Below, in pieces: positions 6,403 through 15,823 of a stretch of 64,000 nt of DNA. This DNA comes from Vagococcus intermedius (GTDB lineage: Bacteria > Bacillota > Bacilli > Lactobacillales > Vagococcaceae). Made by a program: the position numbers and the translations under genes. Location of the stretch: assembly GCF_029144185.1 (NCBI RefSeq), contig NZ_CP110232.1, forward strand, positions 1,054,001 through 1,118,000, written 5' to 3'. The notes under the pieces are model-generated. The model saw nothing but the letters and a program-made list of their open reading frames with translations, searched no databases and was not told the origin of the DNA. Within the stretch, counting starts at the first letter, position 1, and each line of letters begins with the position of its first letter.

Positions 6403-8400
6403 ATGGGAAAATGGCAAAGTGTCTCAAAAAAAGTATTATTGGTAACATTGTGTAGCACAGCATTGGGAATGGTTGGCAGTAAGATGGAAGCAACGGAAAC
6501 TAATAACACCATTCCGATTCAAATGTTAGGTGTCAATGATTTTCATGGAGGAATTGATTCTGTGGGGACTGCTTTTATAGAAGGTGAACCCAAAGAAGGG
6601 GTTGGGCGGTTAGGAAATTTAGCTGTTCATTTGAATGAAGCTGAATCAGAATTTAAAGAAAAATATCCAGATGGGGTTTCTGTTCGGTTACAAGGTGGGG
6701 ATTTAGTAGGAGGTAGTCCAGCGAATTCAGCTTTATTACAAGACGAACCTACAATTAAAGCTTTTGAACTTATGAATTTTTCTATTGGAACCCTAGGTAA
6801 TCATGAATTTGATGAAGGTCTAAAAGAATTTAAACGTATTTTAAATGGTGAAGCGCCTAAACGAGAAGACTTTGGGGAAAATATGGACGATGATTTATGG
6901 AATGTTCTTGAAGCCTACCCAAGAGTTCCGTCTACCCAAGAAATTGTTGTCGCTAACATTGAGAATAAAACAGATGGAGACCATGGAAAAAAAGGTGACA
7001 TTCCTTACGGTTTTAATCCGTATACAATCAAAACCTACGGAGAAGGAGAACAAGAAGTTAAAGTAGCTTATCTAGGTATTATAACTTCGGAATTTCCTAA
7101 TTTAGTATTGGCTGAACATACAAAAGATTTTGAAGTGTTGGATGAAGCAGAAACTATCGCAAAATACTCTAAAGAATTACGTGAAGATGGAGTAAATGCT
7201 ATTGTAGTAGTGTCTCATATTGCAGCAACTAGCAACAAGGGTGAGGTAGAAGGTGAAGTAGTTGATGTTATGAAAGAAGTTGACAAGTTAGATCCAGAAA
7301 ATAGTATTGATGTTATTTTCGCTGGACATAACCATCAGTTTACCAATGGTCTTGTAAAAGCGAAGAATAACGATGTTCGAGTTGTACAAAGTACTTCTCA
7401 AGGGAAAGCCTATATTGATTTAAAGGGCGAACTAGACCCTTCAACCCAAGATTTTATTACAACTCCAAGCGCTGAAGTGAAAACGAATACAGAAGTTGGA
7501 GAGGGCAAGCGCGATCCTGAGGTTCAAGCCGTTATAGATGAGGCCAATGAGTTAATCAAACCTATTACAGAAGCAAAAGTGGTCGAAGCTGACTTAGCTA
7601 CAACGACTAAAAATGAAGAGGGAGATGCGATTATTTCGAAAGATTACAACTCACATAACGAATCAGTGCTAGGTAACTTAATCACCGATGCTCAATTAGA
7701 AATGGCTAATAAAGGTGAACTTAAAGATGCAGATGGGAAACCAGTTCAAGCTGATTTTGCGTTAACTAACGATGGTGGGATTAGAGCAGATTTGATTGTA
7801 CAAAAAAATGGAGATGTCTCATGGGGAGCAATCCAAGCTGTGCAACCATTTGGGAATATCTTACAAGTTGTAGAAATAACAGGAAAAGATCTGAAATCAG
7901 CACTAAATGAACAGCACAAAAATGGAAAATTACATTATTTCTTAGAAATTGCAGGGTTAAAAATGACCTATCAAGGGGTCGGGGATGAATTCGAGATAAC
8001 CTCTTTAACTGATATGGATGGAAATGATATTAAGGATGATCAAAAATATAATATCATCATTAATGATTTTTTATTTGGTGGTGGTGATGGATTTAAGAGT
8101 TTTACCAAAGGTAAACTTGTTACAGCAATGGATACAGATACCGCTACGTTTGTTAATTATTTTAAAGAACTAGCCGCAGAGAATAAACAAATTGAAGCAC
8201 CGGAGTTGGGACGTAAAACTGAAAAGAAAGTAAGTAAAGATGATACACCTAAAGTAAATAAAACTGAGGAATCAGATAGTACTAATCCTCAAGAAAAAAA
8301 CAAAAAAGAGTCTAATAAGACTACTAAAATGTTAGGATTGGTTGCAGGTACTATTGCAGCACTTGCAATTATTATTGCAGCGATAAAACGTAAAAAATAA
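6403..8400 (+). CDS. Cell-surface 5'-nucleotidase / metallophosphatase (UshA/YfkN type)
   Basis: A 665-residue secreted nucleotide phosphohydrolase. Residues 1-32 form a signal peptide. The metallophosphatase domain follows: MLGVNDFHGGIDS, QGGDLVGGSPANSALLQ, GTLGNHEFDEG, then VVVSHIAA and FAGHNHQF, which supply the di-metal ligands. The C-terminal 5'-nucleotidase domain has SVLGNLITDAQ, LTNDGGIRADL, VQPFGNILQVVEITG and FLFGGGDGF. It should dephosphorylate extracellular nucleotides, for salvage or to make adenosine. A charged linker (about 605-642) leads to a hydrophobic tail (643-661) and KRKK. That looks like a sortase substrate end, but no LPxTG-like motif precedes it, so a tail-anchored membrane form is more likely. 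The start ATG follows AAAAGGGGAT. Confidence 0.9.
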   Translation: MGKWQSVSKKVLLVTLCSTALGMVGSKMEATETNNTIPIQMLGVNDFHGGIDSVGTAFIEGEPKEGVGRLGNLAVHLNEAESEFKEKYPDGVSVRLQGGDLVGGSPANSALLQDEPTIKAFELMNFSIGTLGNHEFDEGLKEFKRILNGEAPKREDFGENMDDDLWNVLEAYPRVPSTQEIVVANIENKTDGDHGKKGDIPYGFNPYTIKTYGEGEQEVKVAYLGIITSEFPNLVLAEHTKDFEVLDEAETIAKYSKELREDGVNAIVVVSHIAATSNKGEVEGEVVDVMKEVDKLDPENSIDVIFAGHNHQFTNGLVKAKNNDVRVVQSTSQGKAYIDLKGELDPSTQDFITTPSAEVKTNTEVGEGKRDPEVQAVIDEANELIKPITEAKVVEADLATTTKNEEGDAIISKDYNSHNESVLGNLITDAQLEMANKGELKDADGKPVQADFALTNDGGIRADLIVQKNGDVSWGAIQAVQPFGNILQVVEITGKDLKSALNEQHKNGKLHYFLEIAGLKMTYQGVGDEFEITSLTDMDGNDIKDDQKYNIIINDFLFGGGDGFKSFTKGKLVTAMDTDTATFVNYFKELAAENKQIEAPELGRKTEKKVSKDDTPKVNKTEESDSTNPQEKNKKESNKTTKMLGLVAGTIAALAIIIAAIKRKK

Positions 8401-8405
8401 TAAAT

Positions 8406-8439
8406 AAAAAGTATCGGTGATAATTCACCGATACTTTTT
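8406..8439. terminator. Bidirectional terminator between convergent genes
   Basis: Perfect 15-bp arms AAAAAGTATCGGTGA and complement around TAAT, with A and T tracts on both sides. It serves the 5'-nucleotidase gene on the plus strand and the hypothetical gene on the minus strand. Confidence 0.88.
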
Positions 8440-8441
8440 AT

Positions 8442-8915
8442 TTAATTAACAACTAAAGATATAATTTTATAGGTAGTATCATCCAATACTGCAAAATCTA
8501 GCCATGTATTAGTAGCAAGATAATTCACATTAGAAATCACGTTGGTAATTGGCATGTTATCTGCTTCAGTTTTTTCTAAAGTTGCTATAAAATTCAAAAG
8601 ATTTTGTAATAGTAAATCGGGTCTTTTAAATACTTTATCTGTCGAAATAAACGAATCATACTGAATTTTATCCCATTCAAGAGCTGCTTTATTGGGAAAG
8701 CCAGTATTGATAATAGTTTCTTCCACATCAAAATCATAATCAAAGCTTTCCTTGATAATGGCACTTTTATTCTTATTTAAAGTTAAAAACTCAGCTGTAA
8801 TTAGTTGCCCATTATAATCGACAATTAATTCAAAATCTACTTTTTTTTCAACGTCTAGTTTATGCTGCATACGATGAAGCAAATAATAGACTGTTTGAAC
8901 GTCACTTAAATTCAT
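8442..8915 (-). CDS. Hypothetical protein
   Basis: A 157-residue soluble protein that I cannot assign. I chose ATG 8915 because AGAGAGGTGA lies 5-6 bases upstream. An in-frame GTG at 8924 is three codons earlier, but it is part of that ribosome binding site. The sequence is mixed alpha/beta and acidic: a helical start (VQTVYYLLHRMQHKLDVEKK), then paired strands (FELIVDYNGQLITAEFLTL), and an amphipathic helix near 105-118. There is no signal peptide, membrane helix or cysteine motif. It is a single-gene unit facing the 5'-nucleotidase gene and sharing its terminator. Confidence 0.65.
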   Translation of the reverse strand: MNLSDVQTVYYLLHRMQHKLDVEKKVDFELIVDYNGQLITAEFLTLNKNKSAIIKESFDYDFDVEETIINTGFPNKAALEWDKIQYDSFISTDKVFKRPDLLLQNLLNFIATLEKTEADNMPITNVISNVNYLATNTWLDFAVLDDTTYKIISLVVN

Positions 8916-9494
8916 AGTAGTCACCTCTCTTTTAACAAAAGTATAACAGATATTTTAATTAGTTGACATCTTAGATAATAATAGTGAGTGTTAAGTTTCA
9001 GGAAGAATAAATAAATGTAGTAGAATTCTAATGTTTTTTATTAAACTATTCTTAGAATGTTAGTGTTATTTGACAATAACATCTAAAAAAAAACAAATGA
9101 AAGCGAATTAACGGAAAAGGATAGCGCTTTAAAAAGGGGTTAAAATTAGAGTAAGTTTCTACAAAATTAAAAAAATCTAATTTGCATATCTATCTATTGC
9201 TTTTTTATTGAAGAACTTAATATATTTTTGAGGGAATATTTTTAAAAAAAGGGGAGTTAAATTCACTGTTATCAATAGCTATATCATTTTTTATATCGAT
9301 GATTCTTTTTACAGGGTGCCTATTAATTTAATGGCGTAATTTTAAATAATAATTTGATGATAAAAAACAAACTGAACATTATAATTATAAGGATTAGCTA
9401 ATTTTTTAGAGTTATTCGCTTATTTTTTTTATATTACGAATTATAATGAAGAAGTAATAAAAATCAACAGATAGAGAAAGAAGGAGAGAATTTC
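8916..9494. other. Long AT-rich intergenic region upstream of yjeM
   Basis: About 580 bases without a convincing gene. It contains A/T tracts, a near-cre sequence at 9097-9111 (ATGAAAGCGAATTAA, one mismatch to the consensus at the expected C), and a short frame ending at TAA near 9330 that would encode the hydrophobic peptide LLSIAISFFISMILFTGCLL. That frame follows AAAGGGGAG but lacks a standard start codon. I see no clear tRNA, repeat or terminator. Confidence 0.5.
9097..9111 (+). promoter_or_regulatory. Possible cre-like site upstream of yjeM
   Basis: ATGAAAGCGAATTAA matches WTGNAANCGNWNNCW except for A in place of the conserved C. It lies almost 400 bases before the gene, so a role in yjeM control is uncertain. 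Confidence 0.25.
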
Positions 9495-10997
9495 ATGTCG
9501 AAAAAGAAAATGGGGCTATCAGCACTTATTTTGATGATTTTTACATCAGTATTCGGTTTTACAAATATCACTAAAGCCTTTTACTTGATGGGGTATGCAT
9601 CAATCTTGTGGTATATTTTAGGAGCCGTCTGTTTCTTCATTCCGTATGCATTTATGTTATCTGAATACGGTGCAGCCTTTAAAGATAGTAAGGGCGGTAT
9701 TTTTTCATGGATGGAAGCATCTGTAGGGCCTAAATACGCCTTTGTTGTTACCTTTATGTGGTATGCTTCTTATATTATTTGGATGGTCAATGTGGGGATT
9801 GGTATATGGATCCCATTATCAAATGCTATTTTCGGTGATGATAAAACACAAAGTTGGAGTCTATTTGGTTTGAATGGTGTTCAAACTATTGGTATTTTAG
9901 GTATTCTTTGGATTATTACCTTAACTATTATTTCATCTAAAGGATTAGATAAAATAAAAAAAGTAACATCAGTTGGTGGAACGGCAGTCGCCTTAATTAA
10001 TGTTGTGTTATTTATCGTCGGTTTTATTATTTTAATTTTAAACAAAGGGCAGTTTGCTGAACCAGTTACTGCTTCAGCTATGGTGACATCACCAAATCCA
10101 GAATACGGCAGTATTATTTCGATCTTTAGCTTCTTAGTATTCGCAATCTTTGCCTATGGTGGCTTAGAGGCTGTAGCAGGAGTAGTAGATGAGACAGAAA
10201 ATGCTGAAGTAACTTTCCCTAAAGGAATTATTTGGGCAGCAATTGTTATTGCTGTCGGATATGCAATTGGAATTTTTGTGACAGGAGTTTTCACAAATTG
10301 GACGTTCGCATTTAATGATTTCCCAGCAATGAATGGGGTCGAAGTGAATATGGGGAACGTCTCATATATTATGATGAAAAATATGGGGTATCAATTGGGC
10401 TTAGCAATGGGTGTCAGTGAGGCAACGGCTATGACAATTGGTGCTTGGGTCAGTCGCTATATGGGTATCTCAATGTTCTTAGCTTTAAGCGGTGGATTCT
10501 TTACCTTAATCTTCTCACCGTTAAAACAATTGATTGAAGGGACACCAAAAGCTTTATGGCCTAAGTCATGGACCGTAACAAATGAAGCGGGTATGCCAGT
10601 TAATGCCATGCGTGTTCAAGCAGCAATTGTTATTTTGATTATGGCGTTAGTTTCATTTGGTGGTAACAACGCAAAAGCATTCTTCGATATTTTAATCGCA
10701 ATGACAAATGTCTCAATGACATTACCATACATGTTTATCGCTATTGCGTTTATTAGTTTTAAAAAGAAAAAAGAAATACATAAACCTTTTGAAATTTATA
10801 AAACGGAAACTGCTACAAAAATAGCAGTTTATGTGGTAACTTTTGTAGTAGGATTTGCGAATGTTTTTACAATCATTAACCCAGCGATGAATGGTCGCTT
10901 GTCAGAAACAATTTGGTCAGTAGTTGGGCCTACATTCTTTACAATCGTAGCACTAGTGATGTATTCACGTTATGAAAAAAAAGAAAATTTAAAATAA
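9495..10997 (+). CDS. yjeM: APC-family amino-acid permease, YjeM type
   Basis: A 500-residue integral membrane protein, exactly the usual length of YjeM. It opens with LSALILMIFTSVFGFTNITKAFYLMGY, the first APC-fold helix with its glycine-rich break, and keeps the family stretches SYIIWMVNVG, FAIFAYGGLEAVAGVVDETENAE, LKQLIEGTPKALWPKSW and FANVFTIINP. About 12 membrane helices can be counted. YjeM is placed in the glutamate/GABA antiporter branch of the APC superfamily, but its substrate is not firmly known; amino-acid uptake or exchange is the safe call. ATG 9495 follows GAAAGAAGGAGAG. Its long leader and strong terminator indicate a single-gene transcript. Confidence 0.9.
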   Translation: MSKKKMGLSALILMIFTSVFGFTNITKAFYLMGYASILWYILGAVCFFIPYAFMLSEYGAAFKDSKGGIFSWMEASVGPKYAFVVTFMWYASYIIWMVNVGIGIWIPLSNAIFGDDKTQSWSLFGLNGVQTIGILGILWIITLTIISSKGLDKIKKVTSVGGTAVALINVVLFIVGFIILILNKGQFAEPVTASAMVTSPNPEYGSIISIFSFLVFAIFAYGGLEAVAGVVDETENAEVTFPKGIIWAAIVIAVGYAIGIFVTGVFTNWTFAFNDFPAMNGVEVNMGNVSYIMMKNMGYQLGLAMGVSEATAMTIGAWVSRYMGISMFLALSGGFFTLIFSPLKQLIEGTPKALWPKSWTVTNEAGMPVNAMRVQAAIVILIMALVSFGGNNAKAFFDILIAMTNVSMTLPYMFIAIAFISFKKKKEIHKPFEIYKTETATKIAVYVVTFVVGFANVFTIINPAMNGRLSETIWSVVGPTFFTIVALVMYSRYEKKENLK

Positions 10998-11006
10998 CTT
11001 ATTTTT

Positions 11007-11047
11007 AAAAGAACTTATACAACTTTTTGTTGTATAAGTTCTTTTTT
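11007..11047 (+). terminator. Rho-independent terminator after yjeM
   Basis: Perfect 17-bp arms AAAAGAACTTATACAAC and complement around TTTTT, with a T run. Confidence 0.9.
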
Positions 11048-11166
11048 TGCTCTTTTTCTTCAAAAAATGTCTATTTAATAGTGTGAGGATAAAAAAAGTC
11101 ATGCTATAATGTGTGGTACTGACAACTGATGTTAGTTTAAAAATAGCTATTTTGGAGGTAGGATGT

Positions 11167-13347
11167 ATGTCGAAACAAGAGTTAAACAATATATTCTTCT
11201 TTTTGGAAACCTTTGGAGGTCAAACCTATCAAATTGAACAAGATTTTCCAGATGAGGGGCAATTAGCAGGAAGAAATGCCCAACAAAAAATGAATAAAAT
11301 TGCCCAATACTGTGCTAAAGCTAATGGTTTAGAGGTTGGCAGTAATAGTGATTGGGGAGAAACTGGTCTATTCAGTTCACAATTACAAACTGATTTATTA
11401 TTAAAAGGTTCTCAAATTTTACCAGCAGTAGCTATTAAAATTAATGCTATTTTAAGCAATGATAATAAAATATTTTTTGAAGTTGCTTTAGAGATATTGA
11501 ATAAAAAATTAAAAGATCAAATCATCAAACAATCATCTGGTGTTATGAGAAACTATTTTGAGGAAAATTTTTCTAATTTAGCTGAAAACTTCTACTTTAA
11601 GTTGCCAGATAGTTCTTTGACTCGCGATTTAAGTTTAAGTGAGTTAGTGTTTAAAGAAAACCAATTAGTGGAACTAGTTTCGATTATCGAAAAAGAGTCC
11701 CTTTTGAAGTCGGATAATCCTGTTGACATTTTAAAAGATACAGTCGCCAGTTTATTACCATTTCATGATTATCTAACGAATGCTTTATGCGAGATTGAAA
11801 ATAAAGGAACATCCAAGGTTAAAACAATTGGATCGTTATCTAAGACCGAATTTACTGAATTGCTAAAACAAGATAAAGCTTTTTTAGCCAGAATTTTTAG
11901 TAGTATTAAAATAAATAATGACAAAGATAAATTATTTTGGAATTCATTGCTTACCTTACTCGCTATCAGCCAGAGTCAGATTGATCAAGACCAAGATTTG
12001 AGCAAGACTTTTGAGCAGTTAAACTTAGCGACAGATAAAGAGACTCTTAAAAACCCATACTTAAAAGGAATTTTGTTTTCAAGTTATGGTCGTTATTTAC
12101 AAACTGTGGCTAATACGGTCAAATTATGGCCAAATAATAACATTCCCGAAGAATCGGATCAATTTACCACAATTGATTATGTCAGAGAATTGACATCTGA
12201 GGCATTAACGCTAGATAATATTATTTCGTTTTTACAAAGACAGTGTCCATTTGGATCAACTCATTATCATTATTTAACAGAAGTACGTAATCAATTGAGG
12301 ATTCCTGTTACAGCTTTTGAATTACAGGATATGTTTACAGGAACAGGACAAAAAAATACCACGTTGTATTCTAAAAATACTATTTTATATGGACCACCAG
12401 GTACAGGGAAAACCTATCATACGGTTAATCATGCAGTAGCAATTATAGAAAATCAGCCCTTAGAATTAATTCAAGCTGAAGCCTACACCAAAGTATTGGC
12501 TCGTTATCAAAAATTAGTAGCCGAGAAACGCATCCTGTTTACAACATTCCATCAAGCTTACGGTTATGAGGAATTTGTCGAAGGAATAAAACCTGTGTTA
12601 AATCAAGAGAATGCGAACCAAAAGGAACTAGAGTATGAATTAGCTTCGGGTATTTTCAAAACCTTTTGTGATGAAGCACGTCAAAAAAAATTGCCTATGG
12701 TATTTATTATTGATGAGATTAACCGTGGGAATTTAGCAAAAATATTCGGAGAGATGATTACCTTAATAGAAGAATCTAAACGAGAAGGTCAGCCGGAAGA
12801 AAAACAAGTGATTTTACCGTATTCACAAGAAACCTTTTCAATCCCTGACAATATTTATATTGTTGGGACAATGAATACATCTGACAAATCAATTGCTTTA
12901 ATCGATACTGCATTGAGACGTAGGTTTACATTCTTTGAAATGATGCCAGATTATCAAGCTTTAGCAGGTATTTCTGTCGAAGGGATTATGATTTCTGAAT
13001 TACTAGAGGTTATGAATAAGCGGATTGAAGTATTATATGATCGTGATCATTTAATAGGACAAGCCTATTTTATGTCTTTAAAAAGTAATCCTAGTTTAGA
13101 TCGTTTAGCCAAAATTTTTGAATTTTCCATCTTACCCTTGTTACAAGAATATTTTTATGATGATTATGAAAAAATCCAATATATTTTAGGTGATAATGCG
13201 AAATCTCCAGACTGTCAATTTATTCGTAATGAGCAAGTCATGTTGGATAGCTTATTTAAAGGGACTGTTGATATTTTTGATGAAGTGAGTTATAAAACTC
13301 AGAAAACAGCATTAAGTAAAATAGAAGCATATCGTGGGATATTGTAA
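11167..13347 (+). CDS. mcrB: McrB-like AAA+ GTPase of a type IV restriction system
   Basis: A 726-residue motor subunit. ATG 11167 is chosen because GGAGG lies 8 bases upstream; in-frame codons before it have no such site. The C-terminal half is a McrB AAA+ domain: Walker A GPPGTGKT at about 409-416, Walker B VFIIDEINRGN near 515, the McrB-type MNTSDKSIALIDTALRRRF near 570 (NTxD motif and arginine finger). McrB binds modified DNA through its N-terminal domain and, with McrC, translocates and cuts it. The first ~380 residues are mostly helical and I do not recognise them; they probably set target specificity. mcrC follows after 14 bases. No methyltransferase is adjacent, which supports type IV rather than an LlaJI-like R-M system. 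Confidence 0.9.
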   Translation: MSKQELNNIFFFLETFGGQTYQIEQDFPDEGQLAGRNAQQKMNKIAQYCAKANGLEVGSNSDWGETGLFSSQLQTDLLLKGSQILPAVAIKINAILSNDNKIFFEVALEILNKKLKDQIIKQSSGVMRNYFEENFSNLAENFYFKLPDSSLTRDLSLSELVFKENQLVELVSIIEKESLLKSDNPVDILKDTVASLLPFHDYLTNALCEIENKGTSKVKTIGSLSKTEFTELLKQDKAFLARIFSSIKINNDKDKLFWNSLLTLLAISQSQIDQDQDLSKTFEQLNLATDKETLKNPYLKGILFSSYGRYLQTVANTVKLWPNNNIPEESDQFTTIDYVRELTSEALTLDNIISFLQRQCPFGSTHYHYLTEVRNQLRIPVTAFELQDMFTGTGQKNTTLYSKNTILYGPPGTGKTYHTVNHAVAIIENQPLELIQAEAYTKVLARYQKLVAEKRILFTTFHQAYGYEEFVEGIKPVLNQENANQKELEYELASGIFKTFCDEARQKKLPMVFIIDEINRGNLAKIFGEMITLIEESKREGQPEEKQVILPYSQETFSIPDNIYIVGTMNTSDKSIALIDTALRRRFTFFEMMPDYQALAGISVEGIMISELLEVMNKRIEVLYDRDHLIGQAYFMSLKSNPSLDRLAKIFEFSILPLLQEYFYDDYEKIQYILGDNAKSPDCQFIRNEQVMLDSLFKGTVDIFDEVSYKTQKTALSKIEAYRGIL

Positions 13348-13361
13348 GGAAGTGAAAAAAG

Positions 13362-14693
13362 ATGACATGTTTAAGCGTTCAAGAATTTCACTATATCAGC
13401 CCTAATAAGGACTTACCTATCCAAAGGAATTATCATTATATTGACGCACGTTATTTTGATGAGCTAGAGCATTTTATTTTGGAAAATCAGAATTTAACTA
13501 GCGACATGCCATTTTTCAAATTAACGACAAGAAGAGGCGTGGGGAAAGTTGTTCAAGCTCAAAATTTTGTGGGGACAATTCAACTATCGCCCAACTTCCA
13601 AATAGAGATTCTACCGAAAATCCATGGAACTTCGGGTATTGAAGAAACCAAAAAATGTTTGATAAGAATGCTCAATTCAATGGCTGATATTCCGCATCAA
13701 ATTTTTAATCAAGCGAATAATTCAGCAGAAGAGATGCCGTTACTAGAAATTTACATAATGAGTTATTTACAAGTTGTGTCGCCTATTATTAAACGTGGTT
13801 TAATCCGTACATATTTACAAAGTGTAGAAAATCAAAAATTTTTCAAAGGGAAATTGTTAGTGACAGAGCAAATTAGATATAACCATAGTCGCAAAGAACG
13901 TTTTTTTGTGGAAACCGAAGAGTATAGTGGCAATATTAGTGAAAATAAATTACTTAAAAGTTCTTTAAACTACTTATTATCCCTTACAACTAGTCGGAAA
14001 AATAAAATTAAAATCAAGCAATTTTTAGCTGTTTTCGACAAAATTCAAGAGTCACAAAATTATAAAGCAGATTTTCAAGCAATTTGCTATAATCGCCAAA
14101 ATTCTCATTATAAAAAGGCCTTGGGGATGGCACGCGTTTTTTTAGAAGAAAAAGGGTTTGCTTCTTTTAATGGCGAGACTGGTGTAAAAGCTGTTCTTTT
14201 TCCTATGGAGAAATTATTTGAATCATTTGTGAGTAAAGAGCTCGAAAAATTAATTATCCGCGATCACTTAGCAATAAAGAGTCAAGAAAGTAAATACAGA
14301 CTATTTGATGATCCAGATCATTTTAAGTTGCGTCCAGATATTGTTGTTTACGATAATCAGAAACAACCTGTCGCTGTTTTAGATGCTAAATGGAAAAAAT
14401 TATTAAATAATCCTAGGAAAAATTATGGGATTTCGCAAGCAGACATGTATCAAATGTTTGCGTATGCTCATCAATATCAGGTACAAACAGTGATTGTTTT
14501 ATACCCATTAACGGAGGAAATGATGGCATATCGTGAGACTGGGTTACAATTTGGCTCCCATGTCAAAGGCGATGCCTTCACATTTACACTCTATATCCAG
14601 TTTGTTGACGTTAATGATCCGACTAATTTATTAATTGAAACTAGAAATACAATTTTAAATAAAAAATATCTTTTTGAAAATGATAGTCTCTAG
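13362..14693 (+). CDS. mcrC: McrC-like nuclease subunit
   Basis: A 443-residue partner of McrB. The N-terminal region has the McrC family features TTRRGVGKVVQAQNFVGTIQ and IEILPKIHG, and a central KFFKGKLLVTEQIRYN. The C-terminal PD-(D/E)xK nuclease is visible as LRPDIVVYD (Asp near 325) followed by VAVLDAKWKKL (D-x-K near 340) and QMFAYAHQY. McrC stimulates McrB GTP hydrolysis and supplies the cutting site. ATG 13362 follows AAGGAAGTG, 14 bases after the mcrB stop, so the two genes are translated from one transcript. Length and motifs look intact, so the system should be functional in restricting methylated foreign DNA; the recognised modification cannot be predicted. Confidence 0.9.
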   Translation: MTCLSVQEFHYISPNKDLPIQRNYHYIDARYFDELEHFILENQNLTSDMPFFKLTTRRGVGKVVQAQNFVGTIQLSPNFQIEILPKIHGTSGIEETKKCLIRMLNSMADIPHQIFNQANNSAEEMPLLEIYIMSYLQVVSPIIKRGLIRTYLQSVENQKFFKGKLLVTEQIRYNHSRKERFFVETEEYSGNISENKLLKSSLNYLLSLTTSRKNKIKIKQFLAVFDKIQESQNYKADFQAICYNRQNSHYKKALGMARVFLEEKGFASFNGETGVKAVLFPMEKLFESFVSKELEKLIIRDHLAIKSQESKYRLFDDPDHFKLRPDIVVYDNQKQPVAVLDAKWKKLLNNPRKNYGISQADMYQMFAYAHQYQVQTVIVLYPLTEEMMAYRETGLQFGSHVKGDAFTFTLYIQFVDVNDPTNLLIETRNTILNKKYLFENDSL

Positions 14694-14698
14694 GCTAT

Positions 14699-14720
14699 GG
14701 CTATAAGGCTATAGCCTTTC
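14699..14720 (+). terminator. Weak terminator after mcrC
   Basis: Arms GGCTATA and TATAGCC around AGGC, followed by TTTC. It begins six bases after the mcrC stop. The T tail is short, so termination may be partial. Confidence 0.5.
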
Positions 14721-14872
14721 TATCGATATGAAAATATAATCAAAAGTGATGGAACCGATTAATAAATCAAAGCTTCCTTAACGAACGGATGGAAATCTTT
14801 TTAATAATGCTCGGCTTAAAATACTTAAGCTTCAGCTAACATATTAGGTTGGAAAATAAAAATAACGTTAAA

Positions 14873-14911
14873 AAAAAAGCGTGCTGAAATCTAAATCAGC
14901 ACGCTTTTTTT
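14873..14911. terminator. Bidirectional terminator, lipoprotein gene (minus) and mcrBC (plus)
   Basis: GCGTGCTGA and its complement TCAGCACGC around AATCTAAA, flanked by A8 on the left and T7 on the right. Confidence 0.85.
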
Positions 14912-14915
14912 ACGT

Positions 14916-15665
14916 TTAGTTGGTAGAGACAGTACCATTATCGTAAACACGGTACGAGCTAGTCGCACTAGTTACATCCTGTCCCTCGGGAATTAATTGT
15001 ACGATTTGGTAAGATTGTCCTGTTTCATCCGTTCCCGAGCCAGTTTGAACATACTTAGCCCCCTCAGGTGAATCACCATAAATGCCTACAACCGACATAA
15101 CTGCTTGGTCAGGCGTTGTCATAGGATGGCTATCATCCTTCTCTTTTAATTCTTGGTCAGTATCATAGGGCTTCTCATCATTAGGTTCACTATCCTCTGT
15201 ATCGTCCTTTAGACTTTTATCCATATCATCTATCGTGCGATCAAGAGAGTCCGTCGTTTCATCCAACGTGGCTGTTATATCATTGATAAAAGCAGTCATA
15301 TGATCCAACTGACCACTCTGAACTAAATCGTCCGCCTGAGTAAGGGATTGTTGGATAGTGTCATCAGAAATGGTATCAACTACTTCTTTTGTTAACCCTC
15401 CAATGGTAACCAAACTCTTTCGTTCATCAGGATAACGAGTATCGATGTCAGCAGAGTCCTTAGGTAGTTGTTCTGAGTCAGAAGAATCACTTGATTTAGA
15501 AGGGCTTTTGGACTTTTTATCATTTGGTTTGGTCGCCTGTTGTTTCTTTTTTTGATAATCTTTCGTATATTTTGAGCTTACAACAGGTGGATGTTCTGCT
15601 TCTGGCAAGTGTGTACATCCTGTTAGCAAGAGAAGGCCAACTATTAGAAATATAATTTTTTTCAC
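14916..15665 (-). CDS. Putative lipoprotein, unknown function
   Basis: A 249-residue protein starting at GTG 15665 behind AAAGGAG. It has a lipoprotein signal peptide with lipobox LTGC (Cys17). A Lys/Ser/Asp-rich linker (about 30-80) is followed by a helical acidic stretch (about 90-160, LDETTDSLDRTIDDMDKSL), and then a compact C-terminal domain (about 180-249) with DQAVMSVVGIYGDSPEG, YQIVQLIPEGQD and a final YRVYDNGTVSTN. The end resembles small beta-rich domains seen in several Gram-positive lipoproteins, but I cannot name a family. It is divergent from sbcDC and has its own terminator. A substrate-binding or sensing role would be a guess. Confidence 0.75.
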   Translation of the reverse strand: MKKIIFLIVGLLLLTGCTHLPEAEHPPVVSSKYTKDYQKKKQQATKPNDKKSKSPSKSSDSSDSEQLPKDSADIDTRYPDERKSLVTIGGLTKEVVDTISDDTIQQSLTQADDLVQSGQLDHMTAFINDITATLDETTDSLDRTIDDMDKSLKDDTEDSEPNDEKPYDTDQELKEKDDSHPMTTPDQAVMSVVGIYGDSPEGAKYVQTGSGTDETGQSYQIVQLIPEGQDVTSATSSYRVYDNGTVSTN

Positions 15666-15823
15666 GATAATGCTCCTTTATCTTGTCACAGTTTTCTTTT
15701 ATTTTATCATAGTTAATAAAAGAAACCCATGCGAAAATCACAAAATAGATTAGAGAGTCTTATTTTTAGTCTGTTAATTGGCTATGTTATAATAAAATGA
15801 TAATAATTCAAAGGAGACAGCGA

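Noticed and set aside
8343-8400. LPxTG sorting signal in the 5'-nucleotidase
   Set aside because: Only the hydrophobic segment and basic tail are present; no LPxTG-like motif was found before them.
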